NCBI RefSeq assembly: GCF_008831285.2
Contig: NC_045139.1
Location: 34,755,706-34,819,705 of the forward strand
Length of the DNA: 64,000 nucleotides
Origin: Nymphaea colorata
Taxonomy: Eukaryota > Streptophyta > Magnoliopsida > Nymphaeales > Nymphaeaceae
Direction: 5' to 3'
Shown here one piece after another: positions 25,582-40,700 of the stretch. Under the pieces are notes generated by a model. That model had not been told where the DNA came from, made no database searches, and worked only from the letters and a program-made list of their open reading frames with translations. Position numbers and translations under genes: made by a program. Each line of letters opens with the position of its first letter. The stretch's first letter is position 1.

Positions 25582-28500
25582 ATGATGTTGAGGCGCGGAA
25601 GTTTGGTGATGGAGGTGGCGATGCTGGTGGCCTTGGCGTTGGCGTCGGCGTTGGGGTCCGCGGAGGGAGCGTACATCGCGTACAACACGTCGCAGGGGAT
25701 CGTGGAAGGGAAAATTAACGTGCATCTGGTGGCGCACACCCACGACGACGTCGGGTGGCTAAAGACCGTCGACCAGTACTACGTCGGCTCCAACAATTCC
25801 ATTCAGGTCTGTCCCTCTCTTTCTGCCTTTGTCTGCGTCTCTCTCTTTCTCTCGATTAATCGGTGTTTGGCATTTCTGGTTTTGTTTCTGCCCTACGGGG
25901 GTGCAGGGAGCATGCGTACAGAACGTCCTGGACTCAGTTATCTCTGCTTTGTTAGCTGATAAGAATCGGAAGTTCATCTATGTAGAGCAGGCAATGGAAT
26001 TTCCCTGTATTTGTCTCCTTTTCACCCTCGTTTGGGATACTTTTGTTGCTTCTGTTTAGGTGTTTAGCTAAACATTAAAGCGGATAGGCGTTCGAGGCCG
26101 GGCAACATGCATTGCTTGAAACTGACTTATTTGAGCAATGCAGGCATTTTTTCAGCGATGGTGGAGAAACCAGAGCCCTATGGTGCACAAAATTGTGAAA
26201 GAACTAGTTGACTCCGGACAGCTTGAATTTATGTACGAATAATCTGATTTTTCCAATCTGTTGTAATCATGTTCTCAATTAGGTGTTCTCGTTTCCCCTT
26301 TTCCTATGATGTCAACTATGGATGGTGGTTCTGGAATTAATTGACCCACTTGCCTTTTGACATTGTAGAAATGGTGGTATGTGTATGCATGACGAAGCTG
26401 CGCCCCATTACATCGATATGATTGAACAGACGACTCTAGGTCATCGGTTTATAAAGGAAGAGTTTGGCAAGACACCTAGAATTGGTTGGCAGATTGATCC
26501 ATTTGGACACTCAGCGGTACAAGCTTATTTGCTTGGTGCAGAAGTGAGTTTTCTGCTGCTACCTTTTGTACTTGGCTTTTTTTTTTTTAAAAAAAAAAAA
26601 AAAATTTGGGGCGAAACGTTGCCACTTTAATTTGGCTTTGGTCTTGTTGTTTCTTAATCTTTTTTTACCTGGTGACGTGGCTATGTCACAAGAACACTCC
26701 ATTTTGATTCTGATTATGTATCCCTTGACATAGAAATTACATTGGAAACTTGAAAAGAAATGGTGGTCAGTTTCTTTGTAGCCTTGCCCTTGTGAGTTGT
26801 GAGTCTTGTGACATAGTAAGGAGGTGTGTGAAACTAGGATTTTTTTTCTTCTTTTTTCAGTGCTGATCCATGGGGAGGGGCATGCGCATAATTTGCACAC
26901 AAGTGCAACTGACATGCGCTTTCAAGTACATGGGCCCTCAAAGGTTTTAGCTTGGTGCATGCGGTGCAAATCGCTATTCTCATATCTGACTATATATAGA
27001 GTCAAGTGGCCATTTTGGTTTATGAGTCTTCGCTAGTGCTGCATGAAATTTGAAATCTGTAATACCAGATACTGGTGCTGTGTTCACACTTCTGGAGGCT
27101 AAGGTATCAATGTATGAAAACAATAATCCTTGACACTGCACAAGGCTACAGTTTCCTGAACATAAACTGTCTAAAACTCTTGCTTCAGTGGTCATGCTAC
27201 ATTAGCTGGATACACTAGAATATGTTATTTTGCATGGTAAATGGGAAACCGGTTCAGTTTTATGCCTTTTGTGAACCCTTTCAGGTTGGATTTGATTCAT
27301 TTTTCTTTGCTCGGATTGATTATCAAGATCGACAAAAGAGAAAGGATGAAAAAAATCTGGAGTTTGTGTGGCAAGGCTCTAGGACTCTTGGGTCATCCTC
27401 GCAAGTAAGTGTTCCCTATGGTGTATATATTCTTGATGCAGAATGATTTGAACTGTGAGACACATTTACCTGCCATGAGGATCAACTTCTCAAGTGGTGA
27501 CATTTAGTAAGCTTGAAAATTCTTCTTCCAGATTTTTGCTGGTGCTTTTCCTAATGGAAATTATGAACCACCAAGGGGTTTCTATTTTGAAGTCAATGAC
27601 GACTCTCCACTTGTTCAGGTTCGTAACCACGTCTGCTTTTGAAAAAAATTAAATACATTTTGTCATGCTTCTTTTTCGTTTTTCAGGATGATGTTTTGCT
27701 GTATGATTATAATGTCCAAGAGCGAGTGGATGACTTCGTCAGTGCAGCAATTTCACAAGTAAAGTGAACATGCCTATTTCTAAGGACCTTTATTTGCATT
27801 TCTGCTCTTATAGTTGGATAACCTCACCTCCTCCATGAGGATGATCCACTGGGTTTTCTAAAAATCCATTGCTTCAGAGAGCCCACTGTTGAATGCATTA
27901 TGAGGTTAACTTTTGAAAACTTCCTTTGTTGGATTTATATGTATATCATCTGCCCAAAAATTATCCCTCTCCATGTCCAATTGAATTTGACTCAATCCTA
28001 GTCAAAAGACTCAAAACCCGTAAGTTTGCCAAATCACCATCTCTCAAAGTCTGTGATATGGCAAATCATGGACTTCTTGATGAACTGGAACTCAAAAACA
28101 ACACTTGATAAGTAGCTATCTCACAATTTTCTTAAATTTGTTCTGTATTTTTCCCTAAAAAGTTGGAGGGACTGCTGGCTGTTCTTTTCATGGAGCAGCT
28201 GAACTTAAAAAAAAAGCTTTGCCTCAATAGATCTTTTTCATTGGTGTTACCTTGTCGGCAGTTTTCACTTTCACAGCCAAAGGAAATGTGACACATAGAG
28301 CTGGTAAATATCCTCTGATATTATATGGTTTTGTCTTAACTGTTGATATCTCCTTAATTCGATTAGATGGAAAAGAATGGGATTCCTGCTCATGGTATCT
28401 AAGTTTGGAGGATACGTGGTTGTAATTGTTTGCACTTCATATTCCGGGGCCACTTAAGAGATCCATGACAAGATGTTCGATTAGAGAGAATTTACAATCA

Positions 28501-31500
28501 GATATTTGTGCCCTAGCAGCACCATAGGAGTAGTAGCACCAGACATTTTCATTGTGTGATGTCACCGGCCCAAAAATAATCTCATGCAGTTAGTTTCAAT
28601 TGATATATGACAAGGCTGATCCTCCGACTGCCAATGTAAGCAATAAATAATTAATTGTCTTATTAGTTTAGCTTGTAGAACTAATTATTTTCTAAGCAAA
28701 TATAAAGAAAATTTCTTTAGTTTGCTTCCAGATTTTGATGATTCTGTTCTCTTTTTTCGCATGTTATGGTAACTCAGATGTTTTAGTTTTTCATGCCTTT
28801 ACTTTCTTTCAGGCGAATGTAACTCGTACAAATCATATCATGTGGACCATGGGAACAGACTTCAAGTATCAATATGCGCGTACTTGGTTCAGGCAGATGG
28901 ATAAACTCATTCATTATGTAAACAAGGTATCTGCCTTTCTCAAAGATGAAATTTCCTGTGGGGAATAGTGCACATGTAGAAACTGGAAAAAACTTCATGC
29001 AGCATGCGCTGATGTGCTAATGGCCTTGGTTTCCATCATTTGAAGTGCCTATTTCATTTTGAATATGTGCAGCACAGTGGGCTTGATATTATGCTTCTTT
29101 GCATCACATTTTAACTGCACTAATGAGGGTTGTACAAGTGCTTTTCTGTTGCTTTTGATACTACCCTTATAGGGGCTGTTGATGTGACAAGTTGTAGATT
29201 ACTTTTTACTGATCAAAACTAGATTGATATAATGTGGAATTTCAGTCATTATGATAATGAAGAGTTATTATGTTCAATACTTATATTAATAAATCATAAA
29301 AGGAAATGACAAAGCTTTTGCAAAGCGGCACAATCTAAACTTTTAACTGAAATTCATCTGTTTTGGTTTTTGGTTCAGCTTGTTTTCTCCAATGATCTTT
29401 TTCTTTACATAGATATTTATTGTTTTGCTGATAGGATGGACGTGTCAATGCCCTATATTCAACCCCATCCATTTACACTGATGCAAAGCATGCTGCGAAT
29501 GAATCATGGCCACTTAAGACTGATGACTTCTTCCCGTGAGTAGTCTAAAAAATTGTTGGCTTGTTAAGAGAACTTTGCTCTTTCTTTCTCTCTGTCCCTC
29601 TCTGAGCTTGATAAAGTTTGTTGACAACAAACTTATAATTCTCCAGATATGCAGACCGTGCCAATGCATATTGGACTGGGTACTTCACAAGCAGGCCAGC
29701 CTTCAAGCGTTATGTAAGAACTCTAAGTGGCTACTACTTGGTAAGTCTTTTGGTTTTAGTTTGATATGTGCTTTACATTGCAAAAATGGTTTGATTATAG
29801 AATTTTACTATCTTTCACTGACCAGGCAGCTAGGCAACTTGAGTTTCTCAAAGGAAGAAGTGATTCAGGGCCTAACGCAGATGCTTTGGCTGATGCCTTG
29901 GCTATCGCTCAGCATCATGATGGAGTTACTGGTACCGAAAAGCAGCATGTGGCTGATGATTATGCTAAACGCTTGGCAATTGGTTACACAGAGGTATGCA
30001 GGCTGTCACAATGTTGTGGTGCTTATTATATATCTTATGTTAAAACTACATAGTTCCTAGTATTCAGTTAAGTTGCTTTCATGCAGGCTGAACAATTGGT
30101 AAGTGAGGTGCTTGCTTGCTTGACAGAGGGAAAATTAAATGCCAGTTGCAGAAATGTTAGTACAAAATTTGAACAGGTTAATAACTTTTCTAACCTCATT
30201 TATGGAGTATTGTTATGGTCTGCATATGTAAGTCTCCTTTATTTCAGGTTCCTCTTTGTACTAATAAGACCTCCTCATCGGTTCCCCTTGTGGATCAACC
30301 AATATCTTGAGTTCTCTTATATATTCTGTAATTACGAGTGTTTGGGTACCAATCAAGAAGTTAATGAAGTTACTCCCAAGCGGGGCTGGGAAGGTTTTAC
30401 CTAATTTTGCACGTTTAGTCTTTTTTGCCTCTAACTATTCTGCTGGGCAGAGTTACGGGAGGTCTGCATAACACATAGTCAGAAACAAGTGGAAAAATTT
30501 TGAACACGTTTCTCCTTATCTGTAGGTGAATGGCTTTTCAAATTCTAATCAATGCACTTATTTTATTCTTATTTTTCTGGTGGTCGGTTGAATTATGTTC
30601 TATGATGTGAATACATGTATCTACCAATTTGAATTATGGTAGGCAGTAAGCCAGTTATCAAGTTATCATTTTGAGGGTGTAATTCTTGCTCCATTGATGT
30701 GGACTATGGTTTGTGACTGTAGTTTAGATGGTACCACCATACCAGTATATCTTTGACTTCTTTTTGGTGGTTATCTTTTGCAGTGCCCACTCTTGAACAT
30801 AAGTTATTGTCCTCCATCAGAGGCCAATTTACATCTGAACAAGAGATTGGTGAGTACTGGCTGTTTTGTTTCACCACTAAAATGAAGGAAAATGACTTCG
30901 CAAATTAGTAACATTTTATCTACTTCTTTGATGTAGGTACTTGTTGTGTACAACTCTCTTGGATGGAAGCGAGTAGATATAGTTCAGATCCCTGTTAAGT
31001 ATCCTTGTTAGATATTCTGTCAATACAACTCTTGTAACTTGAATTTCAATCACATAAAGGATGTGTACTGTGTTTCATTTTCTTGTTTTGGCACAAGTGC
31101 TTACTGCTTAACAAGTCAGATTCTAGTAATCTCCAGATGTACGAACCTGGCATAGCTTAGATTAATCTGTAGATGGAATAATTGGTTTCTGGATTAATTA
31201 TTCTGTTCTGGTGAAAAAATGAAACTAGATTTGGATATGAACTAAGGTAGACAACATACACGGTGTTATACAAAGCACAATGTGCTTATTTTACAAACGG
31301 AGGTGCTTATTTTCAGATATGATACAGCTGTTAATGATATTACCATAACTCTCATGCTTATCTTCAAGGCAGTATAGCAAAGTGGTTAACGAGTTGGATG
31401 TTTGATAAAACAAAGCCTGGTGTGAAAGAAGATACCAAAAACCTCATTTGAACCTTCTGTAGGACAAATTGCTTGATGAATTAGATCTGTTATTCTGGAA

Positions 31501-34500
31501 AATATCATCAGTCAGTGAAGACATAATATCTTACTAAACAATAAGTAACTCTTTCAGGGATATATTTTGGAGTCTTAGGCTGTGAATAATTTTTCAAACG
31601 GATGTGAGACTATGCATAAAAATGGATTGACTACTAGCAATTTTCTATTGAATTGAGCCCAATAAAAATATGATATTTTTAAAAAATATTTCGAAATATC
31701 ACATTTTTTGGGACCATATCCAAATGCTCCAAACAAAATTCATAATGTTTTCAGTAAATCGGTTATGTTATCATTATCTCTGTCATGTTTATGTGCTGTG
31801 TGATCTGGTCGGCACCATCAGATCTGACTGAGATTTGAACGATTTCCTTCCAGTCAATAAATTTATTTGTATATCTGATAATATTATCATTGAGGGAGTC
31901 TGGATCGGCTCTTGATTTGTACCTGGCCATTTGTCAGCCTTACTTTGAATAAAAACTTGAACCTTGATTGGATAATTTTCTTGCAAACAAATTATATGAT
32001 TCCTCCTGAGTTCTGTGTATTTATCCAGCCATCCATTTTCTGCTGAAGTCTCTATCCAGTCTATAAGCATGTGCACATCGCTATTTTCTAAATGCATTGT
32101 CGTTTTATTTTTCACTGGCATTTCCTTTCTTGATATCCTATATTATTGAGGCATCATTTGAAGGGTAGTCATTATCCTTTCCATTTTACAGTAGTTACTT
32201 TATATATTTCTCTTTATTTATTTATTTCATGATCCCCTGTTTGTCCATGAGAAATATTATACAAGTAGGCATTTTGTCCTGCTTTTGGCGTTGAAGAGAT
32301 GATTTTTTTTTTAACCACTTGTTTATCTTCTTGCTAACATGTTTCATAGATGTCTACCTGATAAAATTGTTTGTTTAAGTGTGTGGCTGACATATGTGTT
32401 TTTTTTAGTAAGTTAAATGTTGCTAATACCATTTTGTGACTTTTGTTGATTTGCAATTTTCAGGTTAGCAGCAACTCAGTTGTTGTTCGTGATTCTGATG
32501 GAAAAGAAATTGAATCACAGATTTGGCCTCTATCAAGTCCATCTATTCGCATAAGAAATTTTTATGCTAGAGCACATGCAGGTGTATCCCCAAGCAATGC
32601 ACCAAGATTTTGGCTTGCGTTTACAGTAACTGTGCCACCCCTTGGTTTCAACACCTATACAGTAGAAGCTGTGGGCAGTCAATCCAAACATGAAGGTAAA
32701 CAATCATCAGCATGAGGTGCCTGTGTTAAAAGTTCACTATAGGCATTACAAGAAGCTCACGTGTAAGGGAAGGACAAGTCTGGGTTTCACCTCTTCATTT
32801 GTAACTAACAAAAATTTGGGTTGACTTATATGATCTAAGTTTTAACCTTGCATAAGTTCTGGTAGAAGATGGGTTAGCTTTAAGTTTGTTAAATATATGG
32901 AAAATATGCATGTGCATCTTGTAGGCAACCTTCTGACATTAAGAGGAAGCAACAAAGATGTATTCACAACACTCAGCAGGTATTGGATTCACAAGGGAGA
33001 GTCTGGGTGCAATCTTCCATCTTCCCTTGTGTAACAAAAAAAAAAAAAAAATCTTCTTCTCTATGGATCTGGATCAGGTCAAGCTTGTACAAGCTAACTT
33101 GAAGGCTAATTTCTTAAGTTTCTATATCCACCTTGAAAGGCTGAGCTTGCCTCAGGTTGGCCATATATAAAAAGGTTAAAGGTTGTCCACAGTTTATGTT
33201 CACAAGCATTCCTCTTTCTTTTTTTCATATGCAGGGGGTATGTCAACTTTTTCGAGTGTATTTGTTCAAGAAGATGCAGAAACTATTGAAGTAGGGCAAG
33301 GGAATTTGAGGTTCATTTATTCCGCAGATGGCAAACTGTCCAGAATCTTAAATAAGAAAAACACGGTATGCTAAACATCTATTTTCCTTTTATTTTTAAT
33401 GTGATTTTCCCTGTTTCTGTATTTTACTGAAACGGTGTCCATTTGGTACCTTTGAGATTAACACAAGAACAGACACTGGGGAATGGGGATATTTCAGACT
33501 TTCAGTATGCTGATTCTACAAATAATGCTGCAAACACCATATACATTGGATATTTGCTACAGTATAAATCACAAGGAAAGGGAAAATGAAAACTATGCCC
33601 TGGGATGGACCATCTGATTGTTTTACATCTTTTCCAATTTTACTGTTGTAATGATCGTGCATCTTGTTGTCTTATTGGGCATGTGCATGCTTCGTTCAGT
33701 TTTTTACATTGTTATGTGTTGTAATTGAAAGCCATGCATTATCTCCTAGAGGTAGTTGCTAGTCAGTACTTTGATTTGGAAATTTAAATAATGAATATTT
33801 GAGTGGTGAGTAAGGGAGTCAGATAACATTTTTTTTCTTTTCTTTTTCCAGGTGGATATGTTAGTGCAACAATCATACACTGTATATAGAAGTTATAATG
33901 GAAGTGAAAGTGATCCTCAGGTATCTGAGTCTGTGTTGAAGAACAAATGTTTTCCATGATAAGACCTGAAATTTTTATTGTCATGTATCTGTCTTTACAT
34001 GTTTTGGCCGTAATATATTATTTCACTGGAAGTCAAATATCATGTTTCTTGACTTCTTCTGTTTTTGTTGTTAGGCATCTGGTGCATATATATTTCGACC
34101 AAATGGCACAATACCTACAGGAACTGCTGGACGGGTATTTCCATTGTAAAATAGACACATAGTTGAACTTTTTCTGCTTTCATGATAAATATTGAATTAC
34201 ATATCCACCAGATTCAATTAACTGTTGTTCGTGGGCCCATAGTGGAGGAAGTGCATCAAGAATTCAATACATGGATAAGCCAGGTGCTTTGCATGTTTAA
34301 TTTAATTATTTTCTGCACCTATCAAATTCCTTAACACGTCAAGTCTTGTTGTTATTATTATTTTTGTATGCACTCTGATCATTTTCCGACAAATGCCGTA
34401 TTTTCCCAGTGGCAAGTAGGAAATTCATGATCCTGATTTTCCTTATTCCAATGTATCTTGTATCCTTTCAGATAACCAGGATATACAAGGAAAAAGAACA

Positions 34501-36923
34501 TGCAGAAGTTGAATTCATTGTAAGTGTCCTTTTTAAATATCATGTGCATCATCTAGTAGAAATTTCCCACACAATACAGATATTTCTTCTATACTTAGAA
34601 TTGAACAGTTCTGCTTGTGTTTTTTACTTTTCTGCAGATTGGTCCTGTGCCGGTTGATGATCAAGTTGGCAAAGAAGTTGCTACTCAGCTTACCGCTAGT
34701 ATGATAACCAATAAGACATTCTACACTGATTCTAATGGTCGTGATTTTATCAAAAGGGTCTGTTCTTTTCCCTTTTAGTAAATTTTTTCCTTGAACTTGA
34801 GTTTGTTAAGCTTTCAACATAAAGCAGTAGTGGAAGCCTATATACATTTGGTGAATGGGGACAAAGCAACAAATTTATGAATGCTGCCTGATTAATGGGA
34901 TTCATCATTCATGTATTCATTTTTTAGACAAATTAAGCTCTTCTTGAATTCTTCTTTACGGGACTTATTCATGTAGAACGAGATTCAAGTAACTAAAAAC
35001 AAATGCATCATAATCTGTACAAATTACTATGAACATATTTGGAATGGCAAACTAAACATGACTTTTAGTATGGGACTGGACTGCTAACGTTTCCAGAGGC
35101 TGGGCTGGATATACCAACAATATTTTATCCAAGTAAGGTTCAAAACCACTTGATTTGGTTGAGATGGCAAATCTCCAAAATCTGCCACCATAGTTATACT
35201 ACCTTGTTATGTTGGTAATTAAGTAACTGTTGGAATAACTGGCCTGGTGGCCTTCATGCTGGTCAACCTGAACACTTTCTTGTCGATGTATAATATAACT
35301 GCATTTTCCACTGACTAAGACTGTCCAGCCACATTCTTGCTCCATTCTATGAAGTTATCAAGCTGGTTTTAGGTCATATCCACTTTATGAGATTGTGAAG
35401 CTGCATTTTCCACTGACTACTGCATGAGAACATAATAATGTTGCCCGAACCATTTCCATTACAAACTTTTCTTTTGAGCAATTCATGCACTGGGAAAAAG
35501 AGCTAGAAAATTCGACCCTGTTTTTGTATATCTGTTGAGTAATTTTCACGGGAATTCAATGTGCAGATTCGAGATTATAGAGCAGACTGGGATCTGGAGG
35601 TGAACCAACCCATTGCTGGAAATTACTATCCAGTATGTTGCACTACACCATTTTATTCGTTAATAACTTCACTAGGGTATTGATAGCCAGCTTTTTGTGC
35701 TAAATTTTATTAGCTATACAATGATGTGTTATAAAAAATGGACACCATAATGCATGAATGCCTAAGGAAATTGGCTTGTGAACTGGGTTGGTCTTCACAA
35801 GAATTAAATATTCTGGGACCTTTATCATTGTACTGTCTTTCCAGTGAATATCATTGTATTGTTTTTATCACACTTACTAGATCATGAAATTTGGTTTGGA
35901 TATATGGCTAGTGGTTACATGGAAAAGGCATAGAAGAGCGGATAAATGAATATATAAACCTTTTTTGTGCCTCTCCCATGACTGAGTTAGAGGCTCTTCT
36001 TTTAAAGCTTACTTCAAGTTGTTCACATACATGTCCCATGGGTGCTGGTGGGGGTGTGGTACTGGTATGACAGGGTGGATATGGGCATGCCATTTTTGAG
36101 AATTAGAGGTATTGGGTGCAACATGATATATATATAATATATGTACATTATATATATATATATATATGTAAACAAATTTAAGAATAAAAAAAAATCAAAA
36201 TTAAAGCAAAAACATGAGGAAAATTATGAAGCCAGATGGAAGGGAAATAAAACAGATGAAAAAAATAAAATTGAAGCAAAAATAAAGTTTGAAAACATAA
36301 ATTTTTAAGTTTTAAAATACATCTGTACCCAGCCATACCCTCATACCTGTGTTGTTATCTATGTCACAAGGACGCTTCATGCTTGCATGGATGCGGGTGC
36401 TGGTGTGGCTCCGACATGCCACCTGACGTGGTCAACACATGTCAGGCACAGTTAGCCACACCTACCCAAAGATGTCCAACAGTTGATGCACACCCAATTT
36501 GAGTCAAAGGCGAGTTAGGTGCTAGGTGCGGTCAATCTTGTTGTGCTCATTTTTGTCCTTTGTCTCCAAAATTCCTTTGAAGGGGGGGTTTTAGGGTTCG
36601 GTTGAACCCATCTCTCATTTGCGCCTGAGCTCCCTTTGCTTGTCTCTGATCTCATCATTCTTGGTCGACTGAGTCACGTCGTCTTATTTTCTGGGTTCTA
36701 TCTTGTTGCGTTGCTTCGTTTTTTCTGGTTTCTGTCTTGTTTTGGGTTTCTATTTGTGAATTCATAGTTGTCGTTGCTTTATTTACTACATATGTTTGCA
36801 GTTTAATTAATATTCATTGCTTGTAATGTATAAATCAACATATCGTGAATATTTTTGTGTGTGCAGATTAAATCTTTCACATTTCATTGTGTGTTTGGTA
36901 ATTATTCATATTTATTTGATTGA

Positions 36924-36962
<39 letters not shown>

Positions 36963-37726
36963 CTTAGTCACAAAGAACGTCTTGGAGTTTTAAACGGTGA
37001 GGTTTTTATCGGGTATAATACAGCGAGCTTGAAAAAAATGGGAAAAAAGGGAAAAATATGGTAAATTTTTAAAAATTAAAAAAAACTAAAAATAGAAAAA
37101 AATAAAATAAGTGAGAAACTAATAACACAAACATCAAAAGATAAGTATATTCGCAACAAATAAAAAATAGAAAATGAAAAAAAACTGTTTGGCATTAAAA
37201 AAAATGAAAAAATGAAAACCTTTCCAAGTGTTATTTCTATGTTATGTATGGCCGTGCCTAAGGGCATATCGGTTGAAGTAGATTCTTCTTTTTGATCAAT
37301 CAAAACCCATTTCCAAACTGTACAAGCTTCGAACTCTTGGGGAAGATTAGCCTGTTATCCCTAGAGTAACTTTTATCCGTTGAGCGACGGCCCTTCCACT
37401 CGGCACCGTCGGATCACTAAGGCGAACTTTCCACCTACGATCGTCACGAATTAAATTATAATCAAATTGCTTTGGGTCGGTTACCAATGTCTGTAATTGG
37501 AGATTACACAGTTCAAACAATTATGAACACAACTCCAATAAAAATATCTATGGAGAAACCCCTTGATTCAAGAACGATTACCAATTAACTTAAATGAAAA
37601 AAACGAGTTAAAAATGCATTTTGTTCGTTTTTAACTTTTTTTTTTCAAAAAAACGCATTTTTAAAAGTTTTAAACAAAAAAACGTGTTTTTTGTATAGTG
37701 TACATATACCCTTCAAAAAATGTATA

Positions 37727-37795
<69 letters not shown>

Positions 37796-40700
37796 GTAGG
37801 TATGTGACCTTTAGGTGTATGTATCATAAGGAATCAGCTGGCTACTGGATGTTGCTGGATAACAAAATATTTAAAAACCTTCATTAAAAATATCACGCAA
37901 CAGAAGCATTAGATTATGGTACAAAAATGGCTTATGGTGTTTCTAGTGGCGGGGGTTATGTTGCATTTAGCCACAACTTTTTGAATATTTAGCCATCCAG
38001 CAGCCATCATATTTCAGTTTTCCTATATAATATTTGTATGTATGTATGTGCATACAATGTACACACCCAAGTTTTTCTAGAACTTGCTGCATCCCGTGCC
38101 AGCACCCATGCACATATGTGACATAGCAGTTGCGGTGCCCACATACTGATATGGCAACTTGGGCCTTTACATGTACCTGTGTGACGTAGACGAAAACTAA
38201 TCCTGGTAAGTAAATTGCAAAGTGTGGAGGGCTGCTTTTGAATTTAGATTTGGGACTGAATAATTTACAATATTTTTGGACAGTTAGTACAAAGAAAGGT
38301 TCAGCATAGGTCTCTTTGATAGCCAACTTAATTCCATTTCCAGCATATTCAACTATTCAAGTTACCTCATACCTGCTCTTTCTGGGTCGTTTTCCCCCTG
38401 GCTGTTGACAACTCTGCAGACAGTAGGGCAGATGCTTCTAATCAGATTTTTAGTTATCCTAATTGAATTGTGCAGGAAAAAGTTTACATCCTTGTGCCCT
38501 TGTGTGCTGACAATTAGGCAATAATGAATTCATCAAAAAGAAAAAAAAAAAAACTGAAAATTTCCTCTTTACTGTCTTTGGTATGTTGTTAATGTTTCTT
38601 ACACTGGTTTCTACAGATCAATCTTGGAATGTATATGGTGGATAGGAATTTTGAGTTTTCGGTGCTGGTTGACCGAGCAGTTGGCGGAGCTAGTGTAGCA
38701 GATGGACGAATGGAGCTGATGCTTCACAGGTTCCTTTTTCATTGCATTATGCTGTTTCAATAAGCTTTGTCAGCATCTCATCTTGACATTCAACATGTAT
38801 CCTGTCCAACTGATTGCTCTGATGCCGATGTAGGAGATTGCTTCATGATGATTCGAGAGGTGTTGCAGAGTCACTGAATGAAGTCATTTGTTTCCCTGGA
38901 GAATGCGAAGGATTAACGGTATGCATGTCTTATGCTTTTCTCTCTCTCTGTCTGCTTTAACTTGATGCTTAGATGAACAGTTGTAATTTCCTAGGGAAGT
39001 TAGTGAATCTACTGTACGTGGATAGGTTAGTTCCAAGTTCTAACTTTCAATTAGTTATACAGATTTTGATGCATTATGATAAATAGGAGCTTGCATTGAA
39101 GCATTATATGCAACATTGATCTCTTGGCACCTATTTTTGTTTGCGTTAGCCTCCAGGGGTTGACTCTCAATTTTGAAATATGGAGCTGGGATATTAGTCA
39201 ATAACTAAAAGTTGTAAAACCCTGACCCTTTGAATTTTGCAGACTATGCTATATAACAAGATGTCAGGTCTGTAAAAGAGTTTGAGTTTTAAATGATGGA
39301 TAATTTGTCTTGTGGATAATCTGTCTTAAATCTGTTCTTGTGGAAGAAGAATCTGCAGTTACTAAGCAGCTCAACAAGCTTCAGTAGTTCATGTCATTAA
39401 AGTTAGCCGCATCTTTCATCCTGCTTTGTTGGGTTATTTCTGTCTGTCAGAATATTAGTTGATGGGTTAGGTAGCTTTATGGAATTTTAAGAAATTCCAT
39501 GTCTTGTTTGTTATCTTTTATATTTCTTGAAGACCTGTATGTTGTTTTCTTATTGCCACTCTCATAATCTCTTTTAATCAAAGATTAGGGTTAATGGAAT
39601 AGTACGATTTCTCTCACCGTCTCTCTCTCTCTACCTCTTCTCTTCTCTCTTGGCCTCATGTAACATGGTATCAGAGCGTGTTCCTTCTTGGGACTGATGT
39701 ATGTTCCTCTCCATTGCCATCTTCACTCCTTTTTTGTAACCATCTTCTTCCTCTTCTTCTCTTCTACTTACTGTTTCGAGAGAAAAGGAGGAAGAGAGAG
39801 AAGAGGGAGAATAGGGGAAAGAGAGAGAATGTAGAGAGAGAGAGAGGAGAGAAAAAGAGGGTAAAGAGAGAAAGATTGGGAGAGAGAAAGTGTCCATCGA
39901 CAATGAAACTTTTGATGAATCCTTCATCTCGCGCGTTGTAATCACCTGGAGTAGATACTTTGCTAAAATATCAGGTATAATGAAAGTTATTGTAATTTTT
40001 TTCGATTACATGTAAAATTTCAAATTGTTTACCATAGAAATTTTAATTGCTTCTCTTAGGCTGCACTTTGCAGTTATTCTTCATGATTCTGATGGATTAG
40101 AATCTAGAAAATCAGAAGTCGAGATGCTGTTGAATTTTCATTAGAAACTTTGAACTCCCCTCGTTTTTGCGTGTAGTGCACACGAGCAACAAACGAATTG
40201 TGCCATTAGTGTTCGTGTGACCTAATTGTCTAGGCTACGTCGAAATCCATGTCGAACTGCGCATCGGTTTGCTGTATCGTGAAACTTGACAGCTATGTCA
40301 CATGAGTGCGGGGTGCGGGTGCCGGCGCGGCACATCTCTAAAAATTTAGGTGCGGCGGTGCGGCGAGAATATTTTATAATATATATATATATATGTTGAT
40401 AGATTGTGTGGTTCGGGTCCGGATCCATACCCGACCCGCCTTGTAGCCCGTTTTTGGGCTCTACTTAAGTCATGTAACCCTAATCCTTATGTGTTAATGA
40501 TAATCTTAAGAGAGAGAGAGTCTAGCTGCTAGTGGGCACCAACTCCTCCTCATTCGTGGTTTTTTCTCCCTCGTGTTGAGGGTTTTCCACGTTACATCGT
40601 GATCATTGTTTTCTCTTCCTCTTCTTCTTGTTCGTATCTCTACATGGTATCAGAGCCGTGAAGTTCCGGCGTTTCTGGTTGTCTTTTGCCCGTGTTCGAG

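Noticed and set aside
37721-37792. A possible CRISPR-like or regulatory repeat array
   Set aside because: It is a simple TA/GA microsatellite with no spacers.
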